NCBI GenBank assembly: GCA_028336925.1
Contig: JAOKVV010000018.1
Span: 1-34,665, forward strand
Direction: 5' to 3'
DNA from: Vicingaceae bacterium
GTDB lineage: Bacteria; Bacteroidota; Bacteroidia; Flavobacteriales_E; Vicingaceae
Length of the DNA: 34,665 nt
Of this stretch, positions 14,545 to 23,271 are shown piece after piece. The notes under the pieces were generated by a model, which saw only the letters and a program-made list of their open reading frames with translations, did not search any database and had not been told where the DNA came from. How positions within the stretch are numbered: position 1 is the stretch's first letter; the number at the start of each line of letters is the position of its first letter. Both the position numbers and the translations under genes were made by a program.

Positions 14545-14838
14545 TTACTTATTAAACTGTGCTATGCACTTATCTACTTCCCGTACAAGTTCATTCAACT
14601 TTAACTTCATGTCTCTATTGCCACCCTCCGTAGAGTTTCCTGCAAGCTTCAACACGTTATTTCGATCTTCTAACTCGTTTATTTCTAGCCTCAATTGAGC
14701 TATTTCTTCATTTAACTGCACTACTTTCTTTCGCTCTAGCTCTAATTGGCCAAGTGTTTGCTCCTGCTTTTTGACTAAAGCTAATACACTGTTCTTTATA
14801 TTTTTGACCGTTAAATTTAGATTCTCCACTTGGTGCAA
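14545..14838 (-). CDS. Coiled-coil protein paired with zapA
   Basis: 97 residues, almost entirely one coiled coil (LGQLELERKKVVQLNEEIAQLRLEI and following heptads, described at about 28-70), with a short helical end KLNELVREVDKCIAQFNK. It is encoded directly before zapA, and such short coiled-coil proteins at this place in Bacteroidota are probably ZapB-like division partners. That role is inferred from position and shape. No membrane segment or enzyme motif. Confidence 0.8.
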   Translation of the reverse strand: MHQVENLNLTVKNIKNSVLALVKKQEQTLGQLELERKKVVQLNEEIAQLRLEINELEDRNNVLKLAGNSTEGGNRDMKLKLNELVREVDKCIAQFNK

Positions 14839-14925
14839 TTCAATTAAAAAATTGACTCATTAAGTCTTTCACAAAGCTAAGAATTTTTTTGAGCTGTTAA
14901 CTGTTGAAATAAATATCATTTAAAA

Positions 14926-14956
14926 TTTTGAGAAGTATCCCTAAAACCTAAGTTTG
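14926..14956 (+). promoter_or_regulatory. Bacteroidetes-type promoter for the M23 peptidase gene
   Basis: TTTTG at 14926-14930 and TAAGTTTG at 14949-14956 are 18 bases apart and match the -33/-7 consensus TTTG / TAnnTTTG. The start of transcription would be near 14963, only a few bases before the first ATG (14966). This argues for the second ATG at 14990 as the real start. Confidence 0.65.
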
Positions 14957-14989
14957 TATTGAATTATGTCCCAATCGAAATCTCTTTTT

Positions 14990-16708
14990 ATGCGCCTAAT
15001 TATTTTTCTTTTTCTGATTGCTTTTTCATTAATTTCTTTGGCTCAGGACAAACACTATCCGAAAGATTACTTTAAAGCACCCATGGATATTCCTCTCTTT
15101 ATGTCGGGCAATTATGGCGAAATTCGATCAAATCATTTTCATGGAGGAGTAGATTTAAAAACACAAGGTAGAGAAGGAATTGCAATCAATGCAGCGGCTG
15201 ATGGTTTTGTAAGCCGCATAAAAATATCTCCTTTTGGCTACGGAAAAGCAATTTATGTGACTCACCCGAATGGGTATACTACAGTATATGGACACATTCA
15301 AAAATTTAGCGAAACCATAGAAGCGTACATCAAAAAAGCACAATATCAGAAAGAGAGCTTCTCTATAGAGCTCTTCCCAATGAGCAGCGAGCTGAAAGTA
15401 AAACAGGGAGAGCTTATCGCTTATTCTGGGAATACTGGCGGGTCGGGCGGCCCACATTTACACTTCGAAATCAGAGATTCTAGAACTGAAACGCCATTAA
15501 ATGTTCTACTCTTTGGACTTGATATAAAAGATGAAATAAAACCCATTATCAAATCCATTATGGTTTACCCAATGGATGACACCAGCACCGTAAATGGTAA
15601 ATTCACCAAACAACGATTTAAGGTAACCGGTAGTAATGGAAATTATACTTTGGTTGGTAACTCGATTAAAGGTTACGGCAAAATTGGCTTTGCGATAGAA
15701 ACCATCGATCAGGCAAATGGCGTTTCTAACCGAATTGGTAACTTTCAAATCAATCTAAGAGCAGATGATGAATTGATCTACGCGCATGAAATTGATGAAA
15801 TTCCCTTTAATAAATCTCGTTTTATCAACTCCTATATTGATTATGAAGAAAAGGTAAAAACAGGCCGCCGTTATGAACTCAGTTATGTATTGCCCAACAA
15901 CCAATTACCAATTTACAAAACACCCAAAACTTCAGGACCTATAACTTTAGCGAAAGATGGTAAAAAGAAAATGAGCTACGAAATAATTGATGTGTATGGC
16001 AATACAAGTCGTTTAGCTTTTGACCTAATCAGCAGCAATCAAGAGGAAGCACGACAAATAATGGTGAAATCAAAAGATAATAGACTGTTTAAGTACAATA
16101 GACGAAATGTAATTTTAGAGGATGATATTTTAGTAAACATCCCTCCTTTCTTCCTCTATGAAGATTTGGAATTTGAGTTTTCTCGTGGCGATGCTGTGAA
16201 TGGGTGCATCTCTCCGCTCTATAATTTGCACAACAAATACACGCCGTTGCAATCTTACATGAATGTCTCGATTAAATTAGAAGGCCTTTCTGCTTACGAT
16301 AAAGAAAAAAGCTTAATTGTTTCAACCACCAATAGTGGTAGAAGTTTTAGTGCAGAAGGTGGTAGATGGGACAATGATAACATTAGCGTACGCAGCAGAA
16401 CCTTTGGAGGCTATTGCGTAAAAATGGATACGACTCCTCCCGAAATAACTCCGATTAATATTTTTAATGGAGCCAATTTAAATGGCAAATGGTCGATTAT
16501 GATTAAAGCAACCGATAATCTTTCCGGCATTAATTTTTACCGCGGTGAAGTAGATGATAAGTGGATTCTTTTTGAATATGATTATAAGAAGAACCTATTC
16601 TTTCATTACTTCGATGGCACAATAACTTCTGGCAAGCATAATCTTACCTTCCAAGTGATTGACGGCAACAGCAATGAAAGCAAGATAAACGTTACATTTA
16701 ACAAATAA
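14990..16708 (+). CDS. Secreted M23 family metallopeptidase
   Basis: The open frame begins at 14966 (580 residues); I prefer the ATG at 14990 (572 residues, MRLIIFLFLIAFSLISLAQ), which gives a cleaner signal peptide and room for a leader. In the longer numbering the peptidase domain spans about 50-180 with zinc ligands H59 and D63 (FHGGVD) and H166 of H164-L-H166, plus H110. All key residues are present, so it should cut peptidoglycan peptides or secreted proteins. Residues 190-580 form a long beta-rich tail with Ig-like repeats (TPPEITPINIFNGANLNGKW…). The gene is divergent from the zapA operon and probably co-transcribed with the next gene. Confidence 0.9.
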   Translation: MRLIIFLFLIAFSLISLAQDKHYPKDYFKAPMDIPLFMSGNYGEIRSNHFHGGVDLKTQGREGIAINAAADGFVSRIKISPFGYGKAIYVTHPNGYTTVYGHIQKFSETIEAYIKKAQYQKESFSIELFPMSSELKVKQGELIAYSGNTGGSGGPHLHFEIRDSRTETPLNVLLFGLDIKDEIKPIIKSIMVYPMDDTSTVNGKFTKQRFKVTGSNGNYTLVGNSIKGYGKIGFAIETIDQANGVSNRIGNFQINLRADDELIYAHEIDEIPFNKSRFINSYIDYEEKVKTGRRYELSYVLPNNQLPIYKTPKTSGPITLAKDGKKKMSYEIIDVYGNTSRLAFDLISSNQEEARQIMVKSKDNRLFKYNRRNVILEDDILVNIPPFFLYEDLEFEFSRGDAVNGCISPLYNLHNKYTPLQSYMNVSIKLEGLSAYDKEKSLIVSTTNSGRSFSAEGGRWDNDNISVRSRTFGGYCVKMDTTPPEITPINIFNGANLNGKWSIMIKATDNLSGINFYRGEVDDKWILFEYDYKKNLFFHYFDGTITSGKHNLTFQVIDGNSNESKINVTFNK

Positions 16709-16746
16709 TAAGAACGAAATAACCGAATAACAGTTAATTTAGGCCA

Positions 16747-17394
16747 ATGAAAATGATTTATCGACTCTTCACCTTTCTATTTGTTTCATTACTTGCATTC
16801 AATGCAATTGCTCAGAACGATTCAAAAGAAGAGTTGATTCAGTTTTCAGGAATTATTATTACCGGTGATAGCTTAAACCCTGTTCCATTTGCTACCATCA
16901 TTGTTAAAAACACTCTGCGAGGAACAACTTCTGATTACTTTGGATATTTTTCATTTGTTGCACAGCCGCTTGATACAATTGTATTTTCATCTATCGGATT
17001 TAAAAAGTCTGAATTTATAGTTCCTGATACCTTAAATGAAAATCGGTATTCTCTCATTCAAATGCTGCAGAACGATACCGTGATGTTGGATGAAGCAATT
17101 GTTTATCCATGGCCTACACAAGATCAATTCAAACAAGCATTTTTGAATTTAGACATTCCCGATGACGCCTTAGAAATTGCACGTAAAAATTTGAGCGCAG
17201 AGCAACTTTCTGCTAGAGCTGAATCAATGCCAATGAGCGCAAACATGAACTTTAGGTATCAGATGCAACAGCGAACCAATCAAATGTATTATGCAGGTCA
17301 ATTTGTACCGAATAATTTATTAAACCCCATGGCATGGGCTAAATTCATAGAAGCATGGAAAAGAGGTGATTTTAAACGGAAAGGAAATCGCTAA
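16747..17394 (+). CDS. Exported protein with carboxypeptidase regulatory-like domain
   Basis: 215 residues. Signal peptide 1-22 (…LLAFNAIAQ). Residues about 30-110 form a CarboxypepD_reg-like beta sandwich: FSGIIITGDSLNPVPFATIIVKNT, GTTSDYFGYFSF, DTIVFSSIGFKKSEF. This domain also begins TonB-dependent receptors, but no receptor barrel follows. The C-terminal part is helical and Met/Gln-rich (…MPMSANMNFRYQMQQ…). It lies 38 bases after the M23 gene and overlaps the 3' end of the convergent gene by four bases. Role unknown; likely periplasmic. Confidence 0.85.
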   Translation: MKMIYRLFTFLFVSLLAFNAIAQNDSKEELIQFSGIIITGDSLNPVPFATIIVKNTLRGTTSDYFGYFSFVAQPLDTIVFSSIGFKKSEFIVPDTLNENRYSLIQMLQNDTVMLDEAIVYPWPTQDQFKQAFLNLDIPDDALEIARKNLSAEQLSARAESMPMSANMNFRYQMQQRTNQMYYAGQFVPNNLLNPMAWAKFIEAWKRGDFKRKGNR

Positions 17395-17870
17395 GTCAAC
17401 AACCTAGCATGCCAGCTATCTTTAACACTTGCTTTCCAATTGGATTCAAACTCCCCTTTTGTGGCTACTAAATTATTATAAACCAATGTATTCTCATTAA
17501 CATCTCTATTTTTTAGGAGTTCCTGAAAATTAGACATAGAAGTTAATTCTATTTCCCCATTTTGCTCATAAGCTACATTTAACCGATTAAACAAATCGAG
17601 GTTAAATGATTTCTCTATATGCTTAACAAAACCTACAGAACTATCGATAGAACAGCCGGAAGCTTTTGCCAATGACTCGTCTACAAAAAAGATTAAAAAT
17701 GTATGGTGTAATAATGCAAAAGCAGAAGACAAAGAAGCACCATGAGCATTCCAATTGGCAATAAATTCATCAGCATTCCCCTCTATTTCAGATACTTCCC
17801 TATCTGTCAACTTTCTGTTTGATTGATAAATCCAAACTCTACTGTGATTGGCTAATTCTTGGTACTTCAT
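17391..17870 (-). CDS. Conserved flavobacterial protein (often labelled ABC transporter ATPase)
   Basis: 159 residues, soluble. It contains HSRVWIYQSNRKLTDREVSEIEG, FIANWNAHG, HHTFLIFFVDE and SGCSIDSSVGFVKHIE. From memory, close relatives throughout Flavobacteriia carry the name ABC transporter ATPase, but the sequence has no Walker A, signature or Walker B motif, so that name is not justified. The conserved W, H, D and C residues suggest a small enzyme or binding protein of unknown role. Its neighbours (M23, regulatory-like protein) are common partners in related genomes. Confidence 0.85.
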   Translation of the reverse strand: MKYQELANHSRVWIYQSNRKLTDREVSEIEGNADEFIANWNAHGASLSSAFALLHHTFLIFFVDESLAKASGCSIDSSVGFVKHIEKSFNLDLFNRLNVAYEQNGEIELTSMSNFQELLKNRDVNENTLVYNNLVATKGEFESNWKASVKDSWHARLLT

Positions 17871-17974
17871 GTTGCTTTTTTTTCAAAATTAACTATTCTT
17901 ACAGTCATCATTTATCCAATGGTGTTAAATTTCAGAAAAAAGGAATTATCTTTAAGTTCAAAAAGTTGAGCAAT

Positions 17975-18466
17975 ATGAAAGATTTACTCCTTCAAAAGGA
18001 AGTTATTTGGTTTATAATTGGACTCATTCTACTCTTGTTAGAATTTGTTTTCCCGGGCTTAGTATTGATCTTTTTTGGCGTAGGTGCTTGGATAACCTCT
18101 ATCTGCGCATACCTTTTTGATTTCAACCTAGACACCCAATTAATCATCTTTATTATATCCTCCCTCATTAGCTTAGCCGCTCTGCGTAAAATTCTAACAA
18201 AAAAATACATGGATGTAAGTAATGATGAGCATAACCATTTAGCAGAAGATTTCGTCGGTAAAGAAGCAACTGCATTATCAAGTTTTAAAGCAGGCGAAAG
18301 CGGGAAAGTAGAGTTTAGAGGCAGTAATTGGGAAGCCTCATCAGATACAGACATACAGATCGGGCAAACAGTAATTAATTACTTGAAGGCATATTTATGC
18401 GAACACCACTCTCTTTTATTGAACCAAATCCTCCTGACACATTCATTGCAAAATGATCTCCTCTAG
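17975..18466 (+). CDS. Short NfeD-family membrane protein, possibly altered C-terminus
   Basis: I place the start at the ATG at 17975 (MKDLLLQKEVIWFIIGLILL, 163 residues); the frame upstream to 17819 has no similar start and overlaps the divergent gene. Three membrane helices (about 9-25, 29-47, 53-70) are followed by an OB-like NfeD domain (GKEATALSSFKAGESGKVEFRG…). Short NfeD proteins work with flotillin-like SPFH proteins. The last ~28 residues (KAYLCEHHSLLLNQ…) do not look like NfeD and run 92 bases into the convergent MBL/rhodanese gene, so the original end has probably been lost or shifted. Confidence 0.75.
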   Translation: MKDLLLQKEVIWFIIGLILLLLEFVFPGLVLIFFGVGAWITSICAYLFDFNLDTQLIIFIISSLISLAALRKILTKKYMDVSNDEHNHLAEDFVGKEATALSSFKAGESGKVEFRGSNWEASSDTDIQIGQTVINYLKAYLCEHHSLLLNQILLTHSLQNDLL

Positions 18467-19796
18467 CCTTTAAAATTGAAATGGCAATCATTGAACGATA
18501 GCCGCCCGCACAATGTAAATAATAAGGTTCATTTGGAAATTCCGACAAAGAGGCACTGATATCATCTAAGGGAATAAGTTGAGCATTAGGTAAATGACAG
18601 GTTAAGAATTCACTTGGCTTTCTTACGTCAACTACGGGAATCGATGAATTGCTCTCCAATTCAGCCTTCAAGGTAGCTGCAGTAACGGATGTTACTTGAT
18701 CTACTTCATTCCCTACTGTTTTCCAAGCATCTACTCCGCCCTTTAAATAACCGATAATTTGATCAAAACCAACTCTTGAAAGCCTGGTAATTGCTTCCTC
18801 TAATCGATCCTCTGAAACGACTAATGCAATTTTCTGCTTTACATCTTTTACCATAGCACCTACCCAAGGAGCAAACTGACCATCTAGTCCAACAAAGATT
18901 GAACCCGGAATATGAGCAGCCGCAAACTCATCTTGATGGCGCACATCTAAAACAATTGCTCCTGTCTCCTCTACAGAGTTCTTAAAGTCAGCTGCCGCAA
19001 TCGCTTTCTTGCCAAGCACTATAACATCATCAATTGAAGCATACCCTTCTTGATTCATTTTTACATTTAACGGAAAATAAGCAGGAGGAGGCAGTAAGCC
19101 ATCTGTTACTTCAGTGATAAAATCTTGTTTAGTCATATCAGCTCTAAGCGCATAATTTATCTTTTTTTGATTGCCCAATGAATCCACTGTTTCTTTCATC
19201 ATATTTTTACCACAAGAACTTCCTGCTCCATGAGCAGGGTAAACAGTTACATCATCGGCTAGTGGCATTATTTTATTGCGCAGACTATCAAATAACAAGC
19301 CTGCTAGGTCTTCTTGAGTCATAGATCCTGCTTTTTGAGCCAAATCAGGACGGCCAACATCCCCTAAAAACAACGTATCACCAGAAAAAATAGCAATATC
19401 TTTTCCGTCCTTGTCCTTTAATAAATATGTTGTACTTTCCATCGTATGCCCCGGAGTATGAAGCGCAGTAATGCTAACATCCCCCAACTTAAAAACCTGA
19501 TTATCTTCTGCTATCAATGATTCAAATGAAGTTTCCGCATTGGGTCCATAAACAATTGTAGCTCCTGTTTTCTCAGCAAGCGTAACGTGACCACTTACAA
19601 AATCTGCATGAAAGTGAGTTTCAAAAATGTACTTAATCTTTGCACCGTTCTTATTTGCTTTTTTAAGGTAATCATCTACCTCTCTTAAGGGGTCAATAAT
19701 TGCAGCTTCTCCATTACTTTCAATGTAATATGCTCCTTGTGATAAGCAGCCTGTATATATTTGTTCTATTATCATCTTTCTCATTTTAAAGTTCAA
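18375..19796 (-). CDS. MBL-fold/rhodanese fusion, persulfide dioxygenase-like
   Basis: 473 residues; the start is probably the third Met (MIIEQIYTGCLSQGAYYIE, position 19775). Residues 8-250 are an ETHE1-type metallo-beta-lactamase domain with H61, H63, D65 and H70 (THFHADFVSGH). Two rhodanese domains follow (about 260-360 and 370-465). The first has Ser where the catalytic Cys is expected (LVVSEDR); the second keeps it (LHCAGGYRS). The predicted reaction is oxidation of glutathione- or protein-persulfide to sulfite with sulfur transfer. It precedes no obvious sulfur operon, but a trans-sulfuration enzyme is encoded at 24801-25958. Confidence 0.88.
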   Translation of the reverse strand: MNFKMRKMIIEQIYTGCLSQGAYYIESNGEAAIIDPLREVDDYLKKANKNGAKIKYIFETHFHADFVSGHVTLAEKTGATIVYGPNAETSFESLIAEDNQVFKLGDVSITALHTPGHTMESTTYLLKDKDGKDIAIFSGDTLFLGDVGRPDLAQKAGSMTQEDLAGLLFDSLRNKIMPLADDVTVYPAHGAGSSCGKNMMKETVDSLGNQKKINYALRADMTKQDFITEVTDGLLPPPAYFPLNVKMNQEGYASIDDVIVLGKKAIAAADFKNSVEETGAIVLDVRHQDEFAAAHIPGSIFVGLDGQFAPWVGAMVKDVKQKIALVVSEDRLEEAITRLSRVGFDQIIGYLKGGVDAWKTVGNEVDQVTSVTAATLKAELESNSSIPVVDVRKPSEFLTCHLPNAQLIPLDDISASLSEFPNEPYYLHCAGGYRSMIAISILKARGDHFAMNVSGGFGSIKESGVRINMPSSN

Positions 19797-19937
19797 AATT
19801 ACATAAGGTAAATTGAATTAAACGCTATTTTTAGTTTGTTTAAGAATTATTGAACAACTGTTTTTAAAACAAAAGCTTAGTTGTAGATTTATTAAATATA
19901 TCTAAAAGAGTGTATTAACAATTCCTTAGTCATTTGT

Positions 19938-20990
19938 TTACGCAACTGTACCCTGACAACTAGATCCTGCTCCAGCTGTGCAGCCATAACAATGCTGATT
20001 AATAAGGATACTTCTCTTCGAAAGTGCATCTATATCAAAGTCGTTGATGTGCTGAGATGATGGAGCTGCTACTTTCATGTCTAACATTTGGTTAAAATCA
20101 CAGTCATACATATATCCGTCCCAGTCTACAGAAATAGTATTGCGGCACATTACCCCTTTTACCGCAGCCGGATTATAAGCTAAAACGAGCTTTTCCATGT
20201 AGTCATCATAATTATCACTAGCCACTAAGTAGTCTAAATATCGGCTAATTGGAATATTGGTAATGGTAAATAAATTATTAAATTCGATATTAAAATCCTT
20301 TTTTAAATTCCGTTTAAACTCCATTTCTAGCTGCGATTGATTACCTGGTAAAAAAGCCCCTGTAGGATTATAAACCAAATCTAATTTTAAATCAGACCCT
20401 GGCATTCCATATCCTTGCTCATTCAAACCTTGTAAAGCTTCTATAGAACTTTTAAAAACACCATCGCCTCGCTGTGCGTCAGTCTTCCCTGCTTGGTAAT
20501 AAGGTAAAGAAGAAACTACATGCACATTGTGCTTTTTGAAAAATTGAGGTAAATCGTAATATTTTTTATTAGCTCTAATAATGGTTAAATTAGAACGAAC
20601 GATAATTTCTTTCACTCCAATCTTAGTCGCTTCTTCTACAAACCATCTAAAGTTAGGATTCATTTCAGGAGCACCACCTGTTAGGTCAACAGTATGAATC
20701 TTTGTTTGCTCCAAAATATCCAAGCACTTTTGCAAGTACTCCTTTGTCATTATTTCTTTCCGATCAGGCCCTGCATCTACATGACAATGCTTGCAAACCT
20801 GGTTGCACATATAACCAACATTGATTTGAAAAATCTCAATATTAGTTGGTTTCATCGGAAAGTCACCCAACTTGGTCAACTGATCCCTAAACGTAGGCAG
20901 TTCTCCATCAAAAGGACTGCCATTTAAAATTTTCAATTGATTTTTGACATTCGCTAGTTGATTACCTCTAGCTTTAAGTGATTTAATCAT
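19938..20990 (-). CDS. arsS: Arsenosugar biosynthesis radical SAM protein ArsS
   Basis: 350 residues. The radical SAM cluster motif is C62-x3-C66-x2-C69 (GYMCNQVCKHCHVDAGPDRKE). The C-terminal half is the DUF3641-type extension and ends with Cys-rich HCYGCTAGAGSSC, as in ArsS proteins. ArsS adds the adenosyl group in making arsenosugar precursors from methylated arsenic. It lies 15 bases after the peroxidase-like partner gene and they form a pair. No arsM methyltransferase gene is in the window, so the substrate must come from elsewhere in the genome. Confidence 0.93.
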   Translation of the reverse strand: MIKSLKARGNQLANVKNQLKILNGSPFDGELPTFRDQLTKLGDFPMKPTNIEIFQINVGYMCNQVCKHCHVDAGPDRKEIMTKEYLQKCLDILEQTKIHTVDLTGGAPEMNPNFRWFVEEATKIGVKEIIVRSNLTIIRANKKYYDLPQFFKKHNVHVVSSLPYYQAGKTDAQRGDGVFKSSIEALQGLNEQGYGMPGSDLKLDLVYNPTGAFLPGNQSQLEMEFKRNLKKDFNIEFNNLFTITNIPISRYLDYLVASDNYDDYMEKLVLAYNPAAVKGVMCRNTISVDWDGYMYDCDFNQMLDMKVAAPSSQHINDFDIDALSKRSILINQHCYGCTAGAGSSCQGTVA

Positions 20991-21005
20991 AAAAAAAATC
21001 CATTT

Positions 21006-21341
21006 TTACATAGAAAGCTTCTTCGCTTTATTCATCATTTGCACACCATGAACCATAGAAGCACCGCCTCTAATAGCACTAGCTACGTGCACTGCTTCCA
21101 TCATCATAGCTTCATTAGCTCCTTTTTGCATGGCATCTTCAGTATAAGCATCTATGCAATAAGGACACTGAACTGCATGAGAAACAGCTAAGGCGATTAA
21201 TGATTTTTCTCGTTGTGTCAATGCTCCTTCCTCAAATACAGCTCCATACCAGTCAAAGAATTTCTCGGCTAACTTTGGTTCGAATTCTGCAATTTGACCA
21301 AATTTCTTTAGGTCTTTAGGGTCATAATATGATTTATCCAT
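21006..21341 (-). CDS. Arsenosugar biosynthesis-associated peroxidase-like protein
   Basis: 111 residues of the carboxymuconolactone decarboxylase/AhpD-like fold, with the redox motif C59-P-Y-C62 and a His at 55 (HAVQCPYCIDAYTEDAMQKGA). The sequence matches, from memory, the small protein found with arsS in many bacteria. It is the first gene of a two-gene operon with arsS. It probably handles a thiol or peroxide step or protects the pathway; its actual reaction is not known to me. Confidence 0.9.
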   Translation of the reverse strand: MDKSYYDPKDLKKFGQIAEFEPKLAEKFFDWYGAVFEEGALTQREKSLIALAVSHAVQCPYCIDAYTEDAMQKGANEAMMMEAVHVASAIRGGASMVHGVQMMNKAKKLSM

Positions 21342-21486
21342 CTATTTTTTTTTAAGTATGTTCTATTTAGTTAACCTAATTTTAAGTGTTAAATTTAAGC
21401 ATTATGAAATTGAGGAATAAATTTCCTGATTAAAATAAAGAGAATAAACGAACTTATGTCACTTAGTAGACTGGCTGATTCTCTTC

Positions 21487-23103
21487 TTATTTTTGCAAGT
21501 GAGGGAGTAGTGAATTTCCGGTAGCCCTATTAGGATAAGGTATTGATTGAATATCACTTAAAGTAACAGCAATATCTTTTATGGCAACTTCCTGCATCTC
21601 TCTTCCGGCATTTATTCCAAACCCATACCAAATCATAGGCACATGGGTATCATACTTATATCCAGTACTGTGGCCTGTACCACCTCTTTTCTGATAATAA
21701 TCACTCAACCAACCGGCCTGAAAACTATAAAAAACATCTCCGCTCCTTTTTGGGTCAAACCCATTATACATTCGCTCACAAACTGCTGCATCGCCAATGC
21801 ATACTCGGCCTATCATATCGGCTGCTGAGGTTAAGTTTGGGTAGTTAAGTAAAAACTGAAGCAACTCTTCCTTTACTTCTTTGGTAGTTAACTGCTGATT
21901 AGTAATAGCCTCATAATTCAAATAAACCTGATTATTGGTAATTTCTTCGACCAAATTTAGTCCGTAATTTTGGTTAGACCATTCTAGGATAGCATCTTTA
22001 AACCCATTGTAATCATAATAATCTACGCTACCTTTTACATGTGCAGGAATATCAGCAACACCGTGATCTGCGGTAAGTACAATGGTGTATTGCCCTTCTC
22101 CTATTTGTTGATCTAAAAATTCGAAAAGATTGCTGAGATTTAAATCTAATCGCAAATAAGTATCTTCTATTTCAATAGATTGAGGGCCATACATGTGGCC
22201 AATATAATCAGTAGATGAAAAGCTAATGCTAATAACATCAGTTATTTCATCAGATCCTAATTCCTCATTTACAATTAATTCTTTAGCAAAATTTGCAAGT
22301 AATGAATTACCGAAAGGTGTTCCTTTTATAAGCCCAAGTCCATTCTCTTTGATTAGATTTGGTAGCATATGTGGGAAAGTAGGTGTCGTTTCGCCCTTAA
22401 ATACACCTTCAAAATCTGCCTGATCTTGACTGGATGCAGTATACGTTTCTATCGGGTAAAGGGTGCTCCATGGTGTTTGCAAAAAGGCTTCTACACGTTT
22501 TTTAGCATTAGTTGAATTAACCCAATTTGGTAGTTCTTCCATGTAATAAGAACTTGAAATAAAGTGGCCTTTTTTATTGCTATACCAATAAGCAGCATCA
22601 GCAGAAAACCCGACTGGTAAAATAGCTCCGCGATCTTTTAAAGAAATACCAAACACTTTACTTTTTGGCGAACTAAGTTTTAATTGGTCGGTAAAGGTAT
22701 TTGATTTTAAATTTCTTGGGGAATGCAAGCCATCGCCTCCAATAACACCAACCGAAGTAACCGTTGAATCCGAAACACAATAAACTTCTTTTTTAGTTAT
22801 TCTATCATACCAATTATTGGCAGCTATTCCATGATGAACAGGCGTAGTACCTGTACCTATGGTTGCATGCCCCACAGCAGTCATGGTTGGAACATAGCTA
22901 AAATTGGCATTATCAAAACTAAAGCCCTTATTAACTAATCGCTTAAAACCATCCTCAGTGTAACGATCACAATACTTTGCAATATAATCATGGCGCATTT
23001 GATCAACCGTAATCATGATAATTAATTTAGGCTTCTCTTCAATTGAGAAAGCTGTGAAACCATTTAAACAGCATAATAATAGAATAAGAATCTTATGTTT
23101 CAT
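21487..23103 (-). CDS. PafA-type alkaline phosphatase
   Basis: The open frame starts at 23112; the ATG at 23103 (MKHKILILLLCCLNGF) fits a signal peptide better. In the 541-residue numbering, metal ligand D37 lies in TVDQMRHDY and the nucleophile is Thr78 in PTMTAVGHATIGTG; further ligands appear in SFSSTDYIGHMYG and LTADHGVADIP. This is the alkaline phosphatase superfamily arrangement of PafA, a periplasmic phosphate-monoester hydrolase common in Flavobacteria. The C-terminal GTGHSTGYKYDTHVPMIWYG is also typical. Monocistronic by spacing. Confidence 0.92.
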   Translation of the reverse strand: MKHKILILLLCCLNGFTAFSIEEKPKLIIMITVDQMRHDYIAKYCDRYTEDGFKRLVNKGFSFDNANFSYVPTMTAVGHATIGTGTTPVHHGIAANNWYDRITKKEVYCVSDSTVTSVGVIGGDGLHSPRNLKSNTFTDQLKLSSPKSKVFGISLKDRGAILPVGFSADAAYWYSNKKGHFISSSYYMEELPNWVNSTNAKKRVEAFLQTPWSTLYPIETYTASSQDQADFEGVFKGETTPTFPHMLPNLIKENGLGLIKGTPFGNSLLANFAKELIVNEELGSDEITDVISISFSSTDYIGHMYGPQSIEIEDTYLRLDLNLSNLFEFLDQQIGEGQYTIVLTADHGVADIPAHVKGSVDYYDYNGFKDAILEWSNQNYGLNLVEEITNNQVYLNYEAITNQQLTTKEVKEELLQFLLNYPNLTSAADMIGRVCIGDAAVCERMYNGFDPKRSGDVFYSFQAGWLSDYYQKRGGTGHSTGYKYDTHVPMIWYGFGINAGREMQEVAIKDIAVTLSDIQSIPYPNRATGNSLLPHLQK

Positions 23104-23224
23104 TTCTGACAAGTTTATATAACAAAACTACCTATTTATTGAAGTAAAAAATAAGTGATTATATTAAGTTTTTGAATTAAGGTCGGTGACAGCAGAGCAA
23201 CTTTCATTGGTAACATTCGATACA

Positions 23225-23253
23225 TTTTAATTTAAAAAATGGGAGTAATTTTG
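23225..23253 (+). promoter_or_regulatory. Promoter for the outer-membrane protein gene
   Basis: TAATTTTG at 23246-23253 fits the -7 consensus TAnnTTTG, with TTTT at 23225-23228 as a weak -33 element 17 bases upstream. The ATG at 23272 is about 12 bases after the expected start of transcription. Confidence 0.5.
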
Positions 23254-23271
23254 TCCTTTAAATAAAAAACT

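Noticed and set aside
17391-17870. ABC transporter ATPase name
   Set aside because: No Walker A, Walker B or signature motif is present.
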